Positions 16,566-25,744 are shown, numbered from the stretch's first letter. The stretch is DNA of 64,000 bases from Aminobacter sp. AP02 (GCF_003148805.1 NZ_QGGX01000005.1:248001-312000), one strand, 5' to 3'. Program-made: numbers and translations. Notes: a model not told the origin generated them from the letters alone.

Positions 16566-16714
16566 CCCTGCGAAGTAGCTTGTCCCGCGCGCTTTTCGCG
16601 GGAGAGGGTGCCGCTTGACGTTGACGTGCCGCGGCGCACAGCCCAACATGCCACCAAATGACCACGCTCCTGCGGTTAGACGCCTGGGACGCATGAAAGA
16701 TTTGCCCCGAGGCA

Positions 16715-19700
16715 ATGCTCGCTCGCCTGTTTGTGATATTTGGTGGACTGTTCGTGCTGGCGCTGTGTGCGGCGCTGGTGGGGCCGTATTTTGTCGACTG
16801 GTCGGGCTACAAGGCCGACTTTGAGCGCGAGGCGAGTGCAATCCTCGGGCGCAAGGTGACTGTGCAGGGCGACGTAACCGCGCGCATCCTGCCGTTTCCC
16901 TCGGTGACATTCTCGGACGTGACCGTTGGTGGCGGCGCCAGTGGCGACAACGCCATGACCGTCGAGACATTCTCGATGGATGCCGAGCTTGCGCCTGTCC
17001 TGCGTGGCGAATTCCTGATCTTCGACATGCGGCTGGTGCGGCCCAAGGCCGTGATCGACGTGGCGGCCGACGGCACGGTCGACTGGGCGATACGGCCATC
17101 CGCACCGTTCGATGCAAGGCAAATCTCAATCGAGAAGCTGACCATCACCGACGGAGAGATCACGCTGCGCCACGCCGCGAGCGGGCGCGAGCATTTGCTG
17201 TCGCAGATCAACACGTCAGTGTCTGCCAAGTCGCTGGCCGGGCCGTGGCGGGTTGACGGCGCCCTTCGCCTCGACGGCATGAAGACGCAATTGTCGGCAT
17301 CGACCGGCACTCTTGATCCAGCCGGCCAGATGCGGCTCAGGATGCGCGCCACCCCGGAACGCTATGGTTTCGTGCTCGAAAGCGACGGCAATGTCAGCGT
17401 GGACAACGGGCGGGGCCTTTATGCCGGCGGCTTCAGCCTCGCAGAAGCGCAGCCAGAGGTGCCGCCGGGGGCTGATGGCGAAAGGGCCAAGGCACCAGCC
17501 AGGCCGACCGAGGCGGCCCCGCGGCTGAAAGGTAAGTTCAGCCTCAATCATGCCAGGCTCGGCGTCGAGGAATTCCGCTTCGAAAGCGGGCCGCTGGACG
17601 ATCCCTATACCGCAGATGGCACTGCCGAGATCGATCTTGGCACCGAACCGCGTTTCATGATCTCGGCCAAAGGCGCGCAGGTGCGTTTCGACGACGCGGT
17701 CGGCGGCGAAAAAGCCAGCGAAGGGCTTTCGATCTCGCAGCGTCTCACGGCGTTGCAGAACGCGCTGGCGAACCTGCCGCGCCCGGCCATTCCAGGCACC
17801 ATCGATGTCGACCTCCCGGCAATCGTTGCGGGGGATACGACCGTACGCGACGTCAAACTCTCGGCCGAGCCGGGAGAGGGGGGATGGAAGCTGAAGTCGT
17901 TGGGGGCGACCTTGCCAGGCCGTACACGACTTGAAGCCGACGGCTTCCTTCGCACGAGCGACAATCTCGGTTTCGATGGGCAACTGCTTTTGGCCGTAGG
18001 TCAGCCGTCGGGTTTTGCCGCCTGGGTGGCCAAGGATGTCGACGAGGCGGTGCGTCGTCTGCCGGCTGCCGGCTTCAAGGCCAAGGTGGCGCTGACCCGC
18101 GAGCAGCAAAAATTCGACGACGTCGAGCTCATCCTCGGCAAGGCCAAGTTCACCGGCGAACTGGACAGCATGTTGCTGGACGATGCGCGGGCGTCGGTGA
18201 CGATGAAGCTCGACGGCGGCGATCTCGATCTCGAGGGTCTGCGCGCCTTCGCGTCGCTGTTCGTTACCGATCAGGGCACCAATCGGTTCGCCGATAGCGA
18301 CCTCGATCTCGCGGTGAAGGCGGGGCCGGTGAATTTCGCAGGCATCAGCGCCGACACAGTCGATACATCGCTACGACTGCGCGAAGGGGTGCTCGAAATC
18401 GACCGGCTGTCGCTCGGCGGGTTGGCGGGTGCATCGCTCAGCGCGACGGGGCGGATCACGGATTTTCCGGCTGCGCCGACTGGCAATCTCGATGCCTCGA
18501 TTGTGGCGGTGGATCTCGCGCCGCTGGTCGCGCTGGCCGCGAAGCAATCGCCTGACAATCTTCTGCTCGCAGGACTTGCGGCACGAGTGGCGGCGTATCC
18601 CGGATTGCTCGAGGATGCCCGGATCGATTTCGTCGCCAGTGCGGTGCCAAACGGCGACGGCTCGACAGGTGTCGCGCTCACGGGACAGGGCGATGGGGGT
18701 GGATCCAAGCTTTTGGCAACATTGTCGGCGCAGGCGATACCGGGCGCGCTGGCAAGCTCGCAGATGAAGCTCGACTTTTCCGCCCGCAATGAAGATGCCA
18801 CCAGCCTGATGGCGCTGGCTGGGCTGCCCGTGCTGCCGCTTGGCGTAACCGGGCCGGGCGAACTGCACCTGACTGCGAACGGTGCTGCACAAAATGGCCT
18901 CGAAGTCAGCGCCAGCCTGAAGGGCGACGACGCCTCTGCCGGTTTTGCCGGCATCGTTTCATTACGCGAAAACGCGCTGAGCCTTCAGGGCCGGACAACC
19001 CTGCAAGCCGCTGACATCGAGCCGTGGCTGATGACTGCGGGCGTATCCCTGCCAAGCATGGGCACGGGTACGCAGTTGGAGTTCTCTGCCGACACCAGCT
19101 TTGCCGGTGGTCCACTGATACTCGACGGAGTGGTTGCTACCGTCAATCAAGGCGCTGTGACAGGCGACCTGAAGGCTGAACTGCGTGAAGGCATGCCGCA
19201 TCTCAGCGGTTCGCTTAGGCTCGACGCGCTCGACATCAGGCCCTTCGCCGAGATGATGTTCGGCGTCGGTTCGCTTGAGGGCGGCAGTGGGATGTGGCCA
19301 GAAGCGCCTTTTGCGCAGAAATCGGCCGCGCCTTTCAGTGCCGACCTCGAGATTGTCGCTAAGACGCTTCTGGCCGAGCCGATTGCAACGGCAACCGACG
19401 CCGTGCTTGGGTTGCAGATGGATAGCCAGGCACTCAGGCTTTCCAACATCAAGGCCAAGCTTTTGGGCGGCGACCTCGAAGGCCTGATCGAGCTCAAGAA
19501 CAATGACGGTTCGGCCCTGTTTTCTGGCCAGCTGAAGCTCGACGGTTCCAATGTGGCGGCGATCCCGGGGGCGGCCGGTCTCGGCGGCAATGGCGATTTT
19601 TCCGCTACCCTGTCAGGCAGCGGCAAGTCGGTTGAAGGTTTGGTCGCGGCACTGTCCGGTTCGGGCACGGCCGTGGTCGACGGGCTGACGATCCCTGACC

Positions 19701-20632
19701 TGAACCCCGATGCGTTCGGATCCTTGATCGACAAGGCGGACGCCTTGGGCCGTGACATCAATGCGGCGCATGTCGCGGAATTTGCGCCCAAGATCGCAGG
19801 CGAAGGCAGCTTTGCCGCCGACAAGGCGGACGTTGCCTTTACGATCGCTGGCGGCATCTTGCGTGCGCCACCGTTGACCCTCAAGAACCCTGCTGCGACG
19901 CTTACGGCTGATCTGCGGGCTGATCTTAATACCGGCGTCGTGGCGGCCAATGGCAGCATCGCCTATGCACCCGGCGAGGAGGCTTTGGTCGGGTCCGAGC
20001 CGTCACTGGGCTTCCAGGTCGAAGGTGAGCCGGGTGCAACGGTAAGGCTGTTCGACAGCGCGCCGATAGCGCAGTTCTTGACGCAGCGCGCGCTGGAAAA
20101 AGAACAGGCGCGGGTGGAAGCGATGCAGGCGGTATTGCTTGAAAAGCAGCGCTTGCGGCGTGAGACGCGCCACTTCGTTGCGCTTCAGGCCGAACGCGAG
20201 CGCATCGCCGAAGAGGCGAGACTGGCGGAGGAAGCACGGATACGGGCCGAAGAGGAAGCAAAGGCGAAAGCCGACGCTGCGCGGCTGCAGGCCGAAGAAG
20301 AGGCGCGCGCAGCAGAAGCCGCTGCCAGGGCCCAGGCTGAAGCCGACGCGCAAGCAGCCCAAGAAAAGGCGCTCCACGATGCTGAACAGGTAAAGCACGC
20401 TGCCGAGGAAAAGGCGCGGCTAGAGGCAGAGGAGAAGGCGAAGCTAGAGGCGGAAGCGGCAAAGCCTGCGCCGGAGGTCCAAAGGGCGCCGTTGCCGGAA
20501 GCGCGGCCAATGGTGGTTCCGAGCGAGCCCGCACCTTTCGAAGCAGCGCCGCCGACGAATGCAGTACCGGCGAAGAAAACGCTCGATCCGGTGAGCCTGG
20601 ACGATTTTTTCAAGTCACTGCAGAGTCAGTAG
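16715..20632 (+). CDS. AsmA family protein with long C-terminal Ala/Glu coiled coil
   Basis: 1305-residue inner-membrane-anchored protein. One N-terminal membrane helix (about residues 5-27, LFVIFGGLFVLALCAALVGPY) precedes the AsmA N-terminal signature FVDWSGYKADFEREASAILGR. The long beta-rich periplasmic middle carries repeated AsmA/TamB-like elements and an AsmA_2-type domain (SGSGTAVVDGLTIPDLNPDAF, residues about 975-995). Proteins of this class are thought to form bridge-like conduits for phospholipid transport to the outer membrane. Unusually, residues about 1120-1245 are an almost uninterrupted Glu/Ala/Lys/Arg coiled coil like that of TolA, followed by a Pro-rich tail and DFFKSLQSQ. GAGG precedes the ATG at 16715. 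Role inferred from family. Confidence 0.85.
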   Translation: MLARLFVIFGGLFVLALCAALVGPYFVDWSGYKADFEREASAILGRKVTVQGDVTARILPFPSVTFSDVTVGGGASGDNAMTVETFSMDAELAPVLRGEFLIFDMRLVRPKAVIDVAADGTVDWAIRPSAPFDARQISIEKLTITDGEITLRHAASGREHLLSQINTSVSAKSLAGPWRVDGALRLDGMKTQLSASTGTLDPAGQMRLRMRATPERYGFVLESDGNVSVDNGRGLYAGGFSLAEAQPEVPPGADGERAKAPARPTEAAPRLKGKFSLNHARLGVEEFRFESGPLDDPYTADGTAEIDLGTEPRFMISAKGAQVRFDDAVGGEKASEGLSISQRLTALQNALANLPRPAIPGTIDVDLPAIVAGDTTVRDVKLSAEPGEGGWKLKSLGATLPGRTRLEADGFLRTSDNLGFDGQLLLAVGQPSGFAAWVAKDVDEAVRRLPAAGFKAKVALTREQQKFDDVELILGKAKFTGELDSMLLDDARASVTMKLDGGDLDLEGLRAFASLFVTDQGTNRFADSDLDLAVKAGPVNFAGISADTVDTSLRLREGVLEIDRLSLGGLAGASLSATGRITDFPAAPTGNLDASIVAVDLAPLVALAAKQSPDNLLLAGLAARVAAYPGLLEDARIDFVASAVPNGDGSTGVALTGQGDGGGSKLLATLSAQAIPGALASSQMKLDFSARNEDATSLMALAGLPVLPLGVTGPGELHLTANGAAQNGLEVSASLKGDDASAGFAGIVSLRENALSLQGRTTLQAADIEPWLMTAGVSLPSMGTGTQLEFSADTSFAGGPLILDGVVATVNQGAVTGDLKAELREGMPHLSGSLRLDALDIRPFAEMMFGVGSLEGGSGMWPEAPFAQKSAAPFSADLEIVAKTLLAEPIATATDAVLGLQMDSQALRLSNIKAKLLGGDLEGLIELKNNDGSALFSGQLKLDGSNVAAIPGAAGLGGNGDFSATLSGSGKSVEGLVAALSGSGTAVVDGLTIPDLNPDAFGSLIDKADALGRDINAAHVAEFAPKIAGEGSFAADKADVAFTIAGGILRAPPLTLKNPAATLTADLRADLNTGVVAANGSIAYAPGEEALVGSEPSLGFQVEGEPGATVRLFDSAPIAQFLTQRALEKEQARVEAMQAVLLEKQRLRRETRHFVALQAERERIAEEARLAEEARIRAEEEAKAKADAARLQAEEEARAAEAAARAQAEADAQAAQEKALHDAEQVKHAAEEKARLEAEEKAKLEAEAAKPAPEVQRAPLPEARPMVVPSEPAPFEAAPPTNAVPAKKTLDPVSLDDFFKSLQSQ

Positions 20633-20671
20633 GCGGTCGTTTGATGGCCCCGCCGGTAAGTCAGCCGATTT

Positions 20672-20905
20672 TCAACTGGTGCGGCGCACGGCACCAAGCT
20701 TCGCCTGTTCCAGCACGAACAGCCTGAGCGCGGAGGAAAGGTTGGCTTCGCGCGGGCGCTGGGCGTCGACTTCGGCCACGAGGGTAGCAAGGGTCATGTT
20801 GCGCGTGACTGATATGGCGACAAGGTCGTCGTAGAACGGCTTTTCAAGCGAATAGCTGGTGCGGTGGCCACGGATCGTCACCGAACGTTTTTCGACCAGG
20901 CTCAC
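20672..20905 (-). CDS. Ribbon-helix-helix domain protein
   Basis: A 77-residue protein with the RHH_4 pattern: KRSVTIRGHRTSYSLEKPFY (beta strand and loop), LVAISVTRNMTLATLVAEVD (helix-turn-helix pair) and LSSALRLFVLEQ. Such proteins can bind DNA as dimers, but the AryA/RHH_4 group has no proven target. It starts with GTG at 20905, overlapping the stop of the DUF4169 gene by 4 bp (GTGA), so translation is coupled. The order SspB, DUF4169, RHH on one strand is a recurrent alphaproteobacterial arrangement as far as I recall. Confidence 0.82.
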   Translation of the reverse strand: MSLVEKRSVTIRGHRTSYSLEKPFYDDLVAISVTRNMTLATLVAEVDAQRPREANLSSALRLFVLEQAKLGAVRRTS

Positions 20906-21093
20906 CGGTCGGCCTTTTCGGGATCCCGGCGATGGCCGTCGACGAACTTTTCCGCGCGCTCTGCGGTCACCTGGTCACGCTGTTTTTCTGCCTTGGTGCG
21001 ACCGTGCAGGGCCCGATTCTGATCGGCACGCGTCTCGCGTTCGGCGCGCGCCTTCTGCTTCTTGAACTGGCGGAGATTGACGATGTCGGCCAT
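20902..21093 (-). CDS. DUF4169 family protein
   Basis: A 63-residue, very basic and polar protein starting MADIVNLRQFKKQKARAERE. The MADIVNLRxxRKxKAR opening and the rest (ALHGRTKAEKQRDQVTAERA) match DUF4169. Function unknown. It follows the SspB-like gene by 15 bp and overlaps the RHH gene start, so these three genes probably form one transcript. Confidence 0.85.
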   Translation of the reverse strand: MADIVNLRQFKKQKARAERETRADQNRALHGRTKAEKQRDQVTAERAEKFVDGHRRDPEKADR

Positions 21094-21108
21094 GCGACCT
21101 CGCCGGTG

Positions 21109-21648
21109 CTACTTCTTGCGGAAGGCGTCGAGTGAAACGACCTCGGCGCCTTTGCCGTGGGCAGGCTCCTCAGCCACTTCCTTCTCGGCGGCTCCGGCCT
21201 TTTTCTTGGGCGCTGCCTTGCGCTCCGCCGGCTTGACCACGGCGATGGGCTCCGGATCCGACGGGGCTTCCTCGAGCGCAGCAGCCGGTTCGGCCTTGAC
21301 CTCGAACTCCAATTCGAAATTGACCGAGGGGTCATAGAAGCCGCGCACGGCGGAGAAGGGGATCTCGAGCTTTTCCGGCACGTCGGAGAAGGACAGGCCA
21401 ACCTCGAAGCCGGTGTCGGTGACCTTGAGGTCCCAATATTGGAACTGGATGACGATGGTCATCTGTTCGGGGTAACGCTCATGCAGGCGCGAAGAGATGC
21501 GTACGCCGGGCGCCCCGGTCATGAAGGTGATGAAGAAGTGGTGGTTGCCCGGCAAGCCTGTGCGCGCGACTTCCGCCAGGACCTTGCGCATGACGCCACG
21601 CAGTGCCTCCTGGGCGAGAATGTCGTAGCGGATCTGGTCTTCGGCCAT
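21109..21648 (-). CDS. sspB: SspB-family ClpXP proteolysis adaptor (alphaproteobacterial type)
   Basis: A 179-residue protein. Residues about 1-130 form the SspB substrate-binding fold: MAEDQIRYDILAQEALRGVM, GNHHFFITFMTGAPGVRISS, and YPEQMTIVIQFQYWDLKVTD are the strands that bind ssrA-tagged peptides. A flexible Ala/Glu/Pro/Lys linker follows and the C-terminus AEVVSLDAFRKK is the ClpX-docking tail (VVSLDxFRKK). It delivers tmRNA-tagged proteins to ClpXP; the ssrA gene itself lies at 25.7-26.1 kb in this window. The start at 21648 is chosen for homology; the frame extends 15 codons upstream without a clear ribosome site. Confidence 0.9.
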   Translation of the reverse strand: MAEDQIRYDILAQEALRGVMRKVLAEVARTGLPGNHHFFITFMTGAPGVRISSRLHERYPEQMTIVIQFQYWDLKVTDTGFEVGLSFSDVPEKLEIPFSAVRGFYDPSVNFELEFEVKAEPAAALEEAPSDPEPIAVVKPAERKAAPKKKAGAAEKEVAEEPAHGKGAEVVSLDAFRKK

Positions 21649-21739
21649 ATGTAAAAGCGGGTCCGATTGAATCGTTCCCTTACCTGTAATCAAGCTTGAG
21701 CCCGCCGTAAACCGGATATAGCGCTGTATCGGATCTTGC

Positions 21740-22399
21740 TTAAGTTCCGTGAGGACGAGCCTTGCCGTAGGCGCGTAGGAAGCAGCGGACGGCGTTGGCG
21801 GCGGCGGCGCGCAATTGCTCTTCCGAGACGGAGTCGCCGAAGATCATCGCCATCTGCAGGTCCGCATTGACCAGGGCCAAAAACTGGCGAGCGGCGACGT
21901 CGGGATCGTCCAGATCGAGCCAGCCGGCATGGGCAAGGCGGGCAAAACGGGCTGCAAGGGCGGCCCAAGTCTTGGCGGGGCCGTGCTCGCGCCAACCGGA
22001 GAAAAGTTCGGGGTAGCGCTCGCCTTCGGTCTGCAGCAGCTTGCGCAGGAACTTGCCATCGCGGTTGCACAGGCAGTTCTGGTTGAGCCGCACGGCGAAG
22101 TCGACCAGTTCGGCCTCAAGGTTGACCGGCTTGTCGGGGAAGGTGGCGAGGGTTTCGAAAACACCGGCGTTTATGCGTTCGGTGATTTCTCGGACTACTG
22201 CGACCAGCAGATTCTCCTTATCGCCGTGATGGTTGTAGACGGTCTGGCGCGATACGCCGGCTTCCGCAGCGATGAGGTCGATGTTGGCGCCGGCAAAGCC
22301 TTCCCGACAAAAGACGCCGGCCGCGGCATCAAGAATCGAGTGGCGCTTGGCGCTGTGGCTGCGGACGACCGCGATGTCAGGAGCGATGGCAGGTGTCAT
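21740..22399 (-). CDS. TetR family transcriptional regulator of the divergent MFS pump
   Basis: 219-residue repressor. The N-terminal TetR HTH is clear: KRHSILDAAAGVFCREGFAG, NIDLIAAEAGVSRQTVYNHHGDKENLLVAVV (about residues 17-70). The C-terminal ligand domain resembles the AcrR C-terminal type (SGWREHGPAKTWAALAARF). It is divergent from a Bcr/CflA-type efflux transporter, with an operator-like inverted repeat at 22429-22446 overlapping both core promoters, which indicates autoregulation and control of the pump. The promoter position puts transcription start within a few bases of the ATG, so its mRNA may be leaderless. Confidence 0.88.
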   Translation of the reverse strand: MTPAIAPDIAVVRSHSAKRHSILDAAAGVFCREGFAGANIDLIAAEAGVSRQTVYNHHGDKENLLVAVVREITERINAGVFETLATFPDKPVNLEAELVDFAVRLNQNCLCNRDGKFLRKLLQTEGERYPELFSGWREHGPAKTWAALAARFARLAHAGWLDLDDPDVAARQFLALVNADLQMAMIFGDSVSEEQLRAAAANAVRCFLRAYGKARPHGT

Positions 22400-22407
22400 G
22401 GAATTTT

Positions 22408-22449
22408 TATATACAGGTGATTGACGATTTGGACAAGCCTGTCTAAAAA
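22408..22449. promoter_or_regulatory. Divergent tetR / MFS promoters with TetR operator
   Basis: Plus strand: TTGACG (22421-22426), 17 bp, TAAAAA (22444-22449), directed at the MFS gene. Minus strand: TTGTCC (22436-22431), 17 bp, TATATA (22413-22408), directed at tetR. Between and over them lies TTGGACA-AGCC-TGTCTAA (22429-22446), an inverted repeat matching at 6 of 7 positions per half, of the GACA-N4-TGTC kind bound by many TetR repressors. Binding there would block both promoters. The sites are read by eye; no binding data. Confidence 0.6.
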
Positions 22450-22561
22450 TATGGACGTGAAATGCCGGTTCGGGAGGAGTCGGGATTTCAGATTGCCAGA
22501 CGTCCTTGGATTACACGTCGCCGTGTTTCGCGGCGGAAACCAGATCCGAAAGATTCACGCC

Positions 22562-23767
22562 ATGACACCCCAATTTCTCCGCGTAGCGGTCGTGCTCGGC
22601 CTGTTGTCGGCAATCGGCCCGTTTGCGATCGACATGTATCTTCCCGCCCTTCCGACAATCGGAGCTGACCTCAGTGCCAGCACCGCTGCCGTGCAGATGA
22701 GCCTGCTTGTCTTCTTCCTGGCCATGGGCCTTGCGCAGATCGTCGTTGGGCCGATCTCCGACATGATCGGCCGCAAGGCGCCGCTCTATATCGGTCTCGT
22801 GCTGTTTGCCATTGGCGGCGTCGGTGCCGCGCTCGCGCCAAACATCGACTGGCTCATCTTCTTTCGCGTCATCCAGGGCTTGGGTGCATCCGCAGGCATG
22901 GTGGTGCCGCGCGCCATCGTGCGAGACCTGCATACCGGCACCGAGGCCGCACGCCTGATGTCCTTGTTGATGCTGGTATTTTCCGTTTCGCCCATTCTTG
23001 CGCCGCTGACCGGTTCGCTGGTGATCGAGGGCTTTGGCTGGCGCGCCGTGTTCTGGGTCGTCACTGCGGCCGCGGTGCTGGCGCTTGTGCTGTTGTCGAC
23101 GTCGCTGAAGGAGACTCGCCCGGTTGAGCATCGCGGCGAAAGCTCGGTGCGCAGCGCGCTCAGTGGCTATCGCTTTCTGCTCGGCGATCGCAACTTCCTT
23201 GGCCTGACCTTCATCGGCGGCTTCGGTATTGCCAGCTTCTTCGTCTACCTTGCCAATTCGTCCTTCATCCTGATCGACCACTACGGCCTGACGCCGTCGG
23301 TCTACAGCGTCTTCTTCTCGATCAATGCGGTGGCCTTCATCGGCATGTCGCAACTGACGGGCATGCTGACCGAGCGCTTCGGGCTCCGACGCGTGGTGCG
23401 GGTCGCGGTCGTGGGCTATGCGACGATGATGGTCGTGCTGTTGGCGGTATTTGCCTCAGGCGTCGATCGTCTCGACGTTTTGGCAACGCTGCTGTTCATC
23501 GGCTATGGCTTCCTTGGTCTCGTCATCCCCACGACCTCGGTGCTGGCGATGGAGGAGCATGGCGAAATCGCGGGTACCGCGTCGGCCCTGATGGGCACGC
23601 TGCACTTTGCCACCGGCGCTGTCGCCATGGCGGTGGCTGGCCTGTTCTTCGATGGCACGCCTTTGCCGATGGTTTTCGGCATTACGATCTCCGCCGTCAT
23701 CGCCTTCGTGCTGGCCCAGCTGACGCTCGGCCGCAGCCGGGTCGTCGTTGAAGCACCGGCCGAATGA
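22562..23767 (+). CDS. MFS multidrug efflux transporter, Bcr/CflA type
   Basis: 401-residue inner-membrane protein with 12 predicted membrane helices. The Bcr/CflA (DHA1) signatures are the N-terminal GLLSAIGPFAIDMYLPALPTIGADLSAS, the motif A loop GPISDMIGRKAPLYIGL, and RVIQGLGASAGMVVPRAIVRDL (motif C region). Proton-coupled export of drugs or metabolites such as sulphonamides, bicyclomycin or cysteine in relatives; the substrate here is unknown. The ATG at 22562 is chosen because the first helix and family homology start there. Controlled by the divergent TetR. Confidence 0.9.
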   Translation: MTPQFLRVAVVLGLLSAIGPFAIDMYLPALPTIGADLSASTAAVQMSLLVFFLAMGLAQIVVGPISDMIGRKAPLYIGLVLFAIGGVGAALAPNIDWLIFFRVIQGLGASAGMVVPRAIVRDLHTGTEAARLMSLLMLVFSVSPILAPLTGSLVIEGFGWRAVFWVVTAAAVLALVLLSTSLKETRPVEHRGESSVRSALSGYRFLLGDRNFLGLTFIGGFGIASFFVYLANSSFILIDHYGLTPSVYSVFFSINAVAFIGMSQLTGMLTERFGLRRVVRVAVVGYATMMVVLLAVFASGVDRLDVLATLLFIGYGFLGLVIPTTSVLAMEEHGEIAGTASALMGTLHFATGAVAMAVAGLFFDGTPLPMVFGITISAVIAFVLAQLTLGRSRVVVEAPAE

Positions 23768-23772
23768 CTTTG

Positions 23773-23798
23773 AGTGGGCCGGCCCGGTTCGGCCCACT
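23773..23798 (+). terminator. Terminator-like hairpin after the MFS gene
   Basis: AGTGGGCCG (23773-23781) pairs perfectly with CGGCCCACT (23790-23798) around an 8-nt loop, directly after the MFS stop codon. The following TTCTCGTCTC is only weakly U-rich, so intrinsic termination is likely but not certain. Confidence 0.5.
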
Positions 23799-23934
23799 TC
23801 TCGTCTCGCGCAATTGTGAAGCGCTCAGACCCCAATTCGCCAGACCTTGATATCGTCTTGTTTACCTATCGCCGGGTAAGTCTCCACCAAGATCACCGGA
23901 AGTAGAGCTGAGACGCTCGAGGCCAGCCAAGAAA

Positions 23935-25077
23935 TTGCAATTCATCCCTTCCGCCTTGCTCCTGCTGTTTGCAGTGACGTTCTTCTGCGTATGGCTGCTA
24001 GAGCGGCGCCGACGTCACTTGCTGTTTTTCTCGCTTGCATTCCTGTCGGTTGGAGGCGGCACCATTGTGCAGTTCGCCCTTTGGCCGCCAGACATCGGAT
24101 ACAACACGATCGTCTCTGCCATGCTTTATAGCGCGGGGCCGCTACTGCTGGTCGAAGGGGTACTCGCGCGCTCCGGACGTTCGATGCCGCTGGCCCTCCA
24201 TGCAGCCTGGTTCGCTGCCATCGTTGGTCTGCTCTGCTACTTCTACTACGTCGAGAACAACCTCCAGATCCGCGTGTATGCGCTGAACGTAGGCATGGGC
24301 TGTATCATCCTGAGCGGCGCGTGGAAGCTGCGCGACCTGGTGCGCGGCAACGTCATCGACCGGGCCATGGTCTGGCTGTTGTTCGGGCTGGGGCTGACTT
24401 TTTTCGCCCGCGTGCTGCTCGACAACAGTTCCGTCCCCGAGGACAATATCGAAGCGTTCTTCGAATCCGAGTTCTGGATCTGGGCGCAGTTCACCATGTC
24501 GGTACTTGGCGTCGCCATCGGGCTGGGGCTTCTGGTCGTGGCTTGCGCCGACGTCATCCTGGCGCTGAAGGTCGAGCGCGACAGCGATCCGCTGACCGGC
24601 CTGCTCAATCGACGTGGATTGCAAGGCAGGGCGGCACGATTGCTGGCCATCGGCAAGTGCAAGCCGCTGTGCATCGTTGCCTGCGACATCGACCGGTTCA
24701 AGGCGATCAACGACCGTTTTGGTCATGCTGCCGGCGATGTCGTGCTGTCGACTTTTGCCGGTGTCATCAAGGCAAAACTGCGCGCAAGCGACGTTGCAGC
24801 GCGCACCGGTGGCGAAGAGTTCATCGTGGTGCTGAACAGTTCGGTCGATGATGCCTTCAGCTTGACCGAAAGGCTGCGCCGCGAGATCGCCGGCCGGCGG
24901 TTTGCCAGCCTGCCGGCGGACTTTACGGTGACCTGCAGCTTCGGCATCGCCGAGTTCCATGCTGGCGAAGGCCTGTGGGATGCGATCGGCCGCGCCGACA
25001 AGATACTCTACGCGGCCAAGCGCGCCGGCCGCAACCGCACTTTTGCCGAGGGGCTGCAACTGCCGAGTGCTGCCTGA
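23935..25077 (+). CDS. Diguanylate cyclase with N-terminal multi-span membrane sensor
   Basis: 380 residues. About seven hydrophobic segments occupy residues 1-210 (MASE-like sensor), followed by a GGDEF domain with DPLTGLLNRRG, CDIDRFKAINDRFGHAAGD and the active-site GGEEF (292-296). The inhibitory I-site RASD (283-286) is in the standard place five residues before it, so the enzyme should make cyclic di-GMP and show product inhibition. No EAL domain. The start is a TTG at 23935 without a strong ribosome site; the next ATG in frame would remove two membrane spans, so TTG is kept with moderate certainty. Confidence 0.88.
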   Translation: MQFIPSALLLLFAVTFFCVWLLERRRRHLLFFSLAFLSVGGGTIVQFALWPPDIGYNTIVSAMLYSAGPLLLVEGVLARSGRSMPLALHAAWFAAIVGLLCYFYYVENNLQIRVYALNVGMGCIILSGAWKLRDLVRGNVIDRAMVWLLFGLGLTFFARVLLDNSSVPEDNIEAFFESEFWIWAQFTMSVLGVAIGLGLLVVACADVILALKVERDSDPLTGLLNRRGLQGRAARLLAIGKCKPLCIVACDIDRFKAINDRFGHAAGDVVLSTFAGVIKAKLRASDVAARTGGEEFIVVLNSSVDDAFSLTERLRREIAGRRFASLPADFTVTCSFGIAEFHAGEGLWDAIGRADKILYAAKRAGRNRTFAEGLQLPSAA

Positions 25078-25081
25078 CCCG

Positions 25082-25630
25082 TCAGGCCTGCTCCATATTT
25101 TCAAGAATGAAGGCCAGCCGTTCCTCGACGGAGGTCTTGGGGACTTCAGTCAGCTCATAGTTGCAGGCGATGTAGGTCGCGACCATGCTGGCATGGGTGC
25201 GCTGGGCTTCGTCTTCATCTTGCTTGCGCTCGCTATCCTGAGCAAAGATCTCTGGCCAATGCGGCAGGACGAACACCTTGCGGTAGCGAAACTCCTGCGC
25301 CGCCTTGGCGGCGTGCGGCGGCACCGGCAGGCCGACGAGCTTGAGATAGCCGATCACGTCGGGCACGCCACGGTCGAAAAAGACCGGCCCTGACGCAACT
25401 GAGGCGATAGCGTGCGAGCGCATCTCCCATGACAGCATGAGTTCGGCGAAGAGTGCGCGATCGGCCCAGGGCAGGGCTGTTCCCGAAATCGCCGCCTGGT
25501 CCCTGATGATGCCGCGTCCGGCCTCGACCGAGGTGGCATAGCCCGCGGCCGCCAGGCGTTGGATCAATGTTGTCTTGCCTGAGCCGGGGCCGCCGGTCAG
25601 CACGAAGAATCTGTTGGAAGTCTGGGGCAT
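25082..25630 (-). CDS. P-loop ATPase/kinase-like protein (AAA_28 type)
   Basis: 182-residue soluble protein. Residues about 8-22 hold the Walker A motif (FVLTGGPGSGKTTLI). Further features: EAGRGIIRDQAA, the FFDRGVPDVIGYL segment (Walker B-like aspartate) and FVLPHWPEIFAQDSERKQDEDEA, which is the pattern of the AAA_28/NadR-like predicted ATPases. Likely a small-molecule or nucleotide kinase-like ATPase; substrate unknown. It is convergent with the diguanylate cyclase gene, only 4 bp apart. Confidence 0.85.
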   Translation of the reverse strand: MPQTSNRFFVLTGGPGSGKTTLIQRLAAAGYATSVEAGRGIIRDQAAISGTALPWADRALFAELMLSWEMRSHAIASVASGPVFFDRGVPDVIGYLKLVGLPVPPHAAKAAQEFRYRKVFVLPHWPEIFAQDSERKQDEDEAQRTHASMVATYIACNYELTEVPKTSVEERLAFILENMEQA

Positions 25631-25744
25631 GCAAGGTCTCCGAGGAAGCGGGACCGGCCATGGGCAAGCCTACGGTGACTGGCTGCGACCAGGCAACGGC
25701 AAAGCCAGCGTTAGCCGGCCGTGTGGAATAGTGGGAAGGGGGAG

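Noticed and set aside
16584-16602. CCCGCG/CGCGGG hairpin after the basic hypothetical gene as a terminator
   Set aside because: Only 6 bp and not followed by a T run; common by chance in GC-rich DNA.
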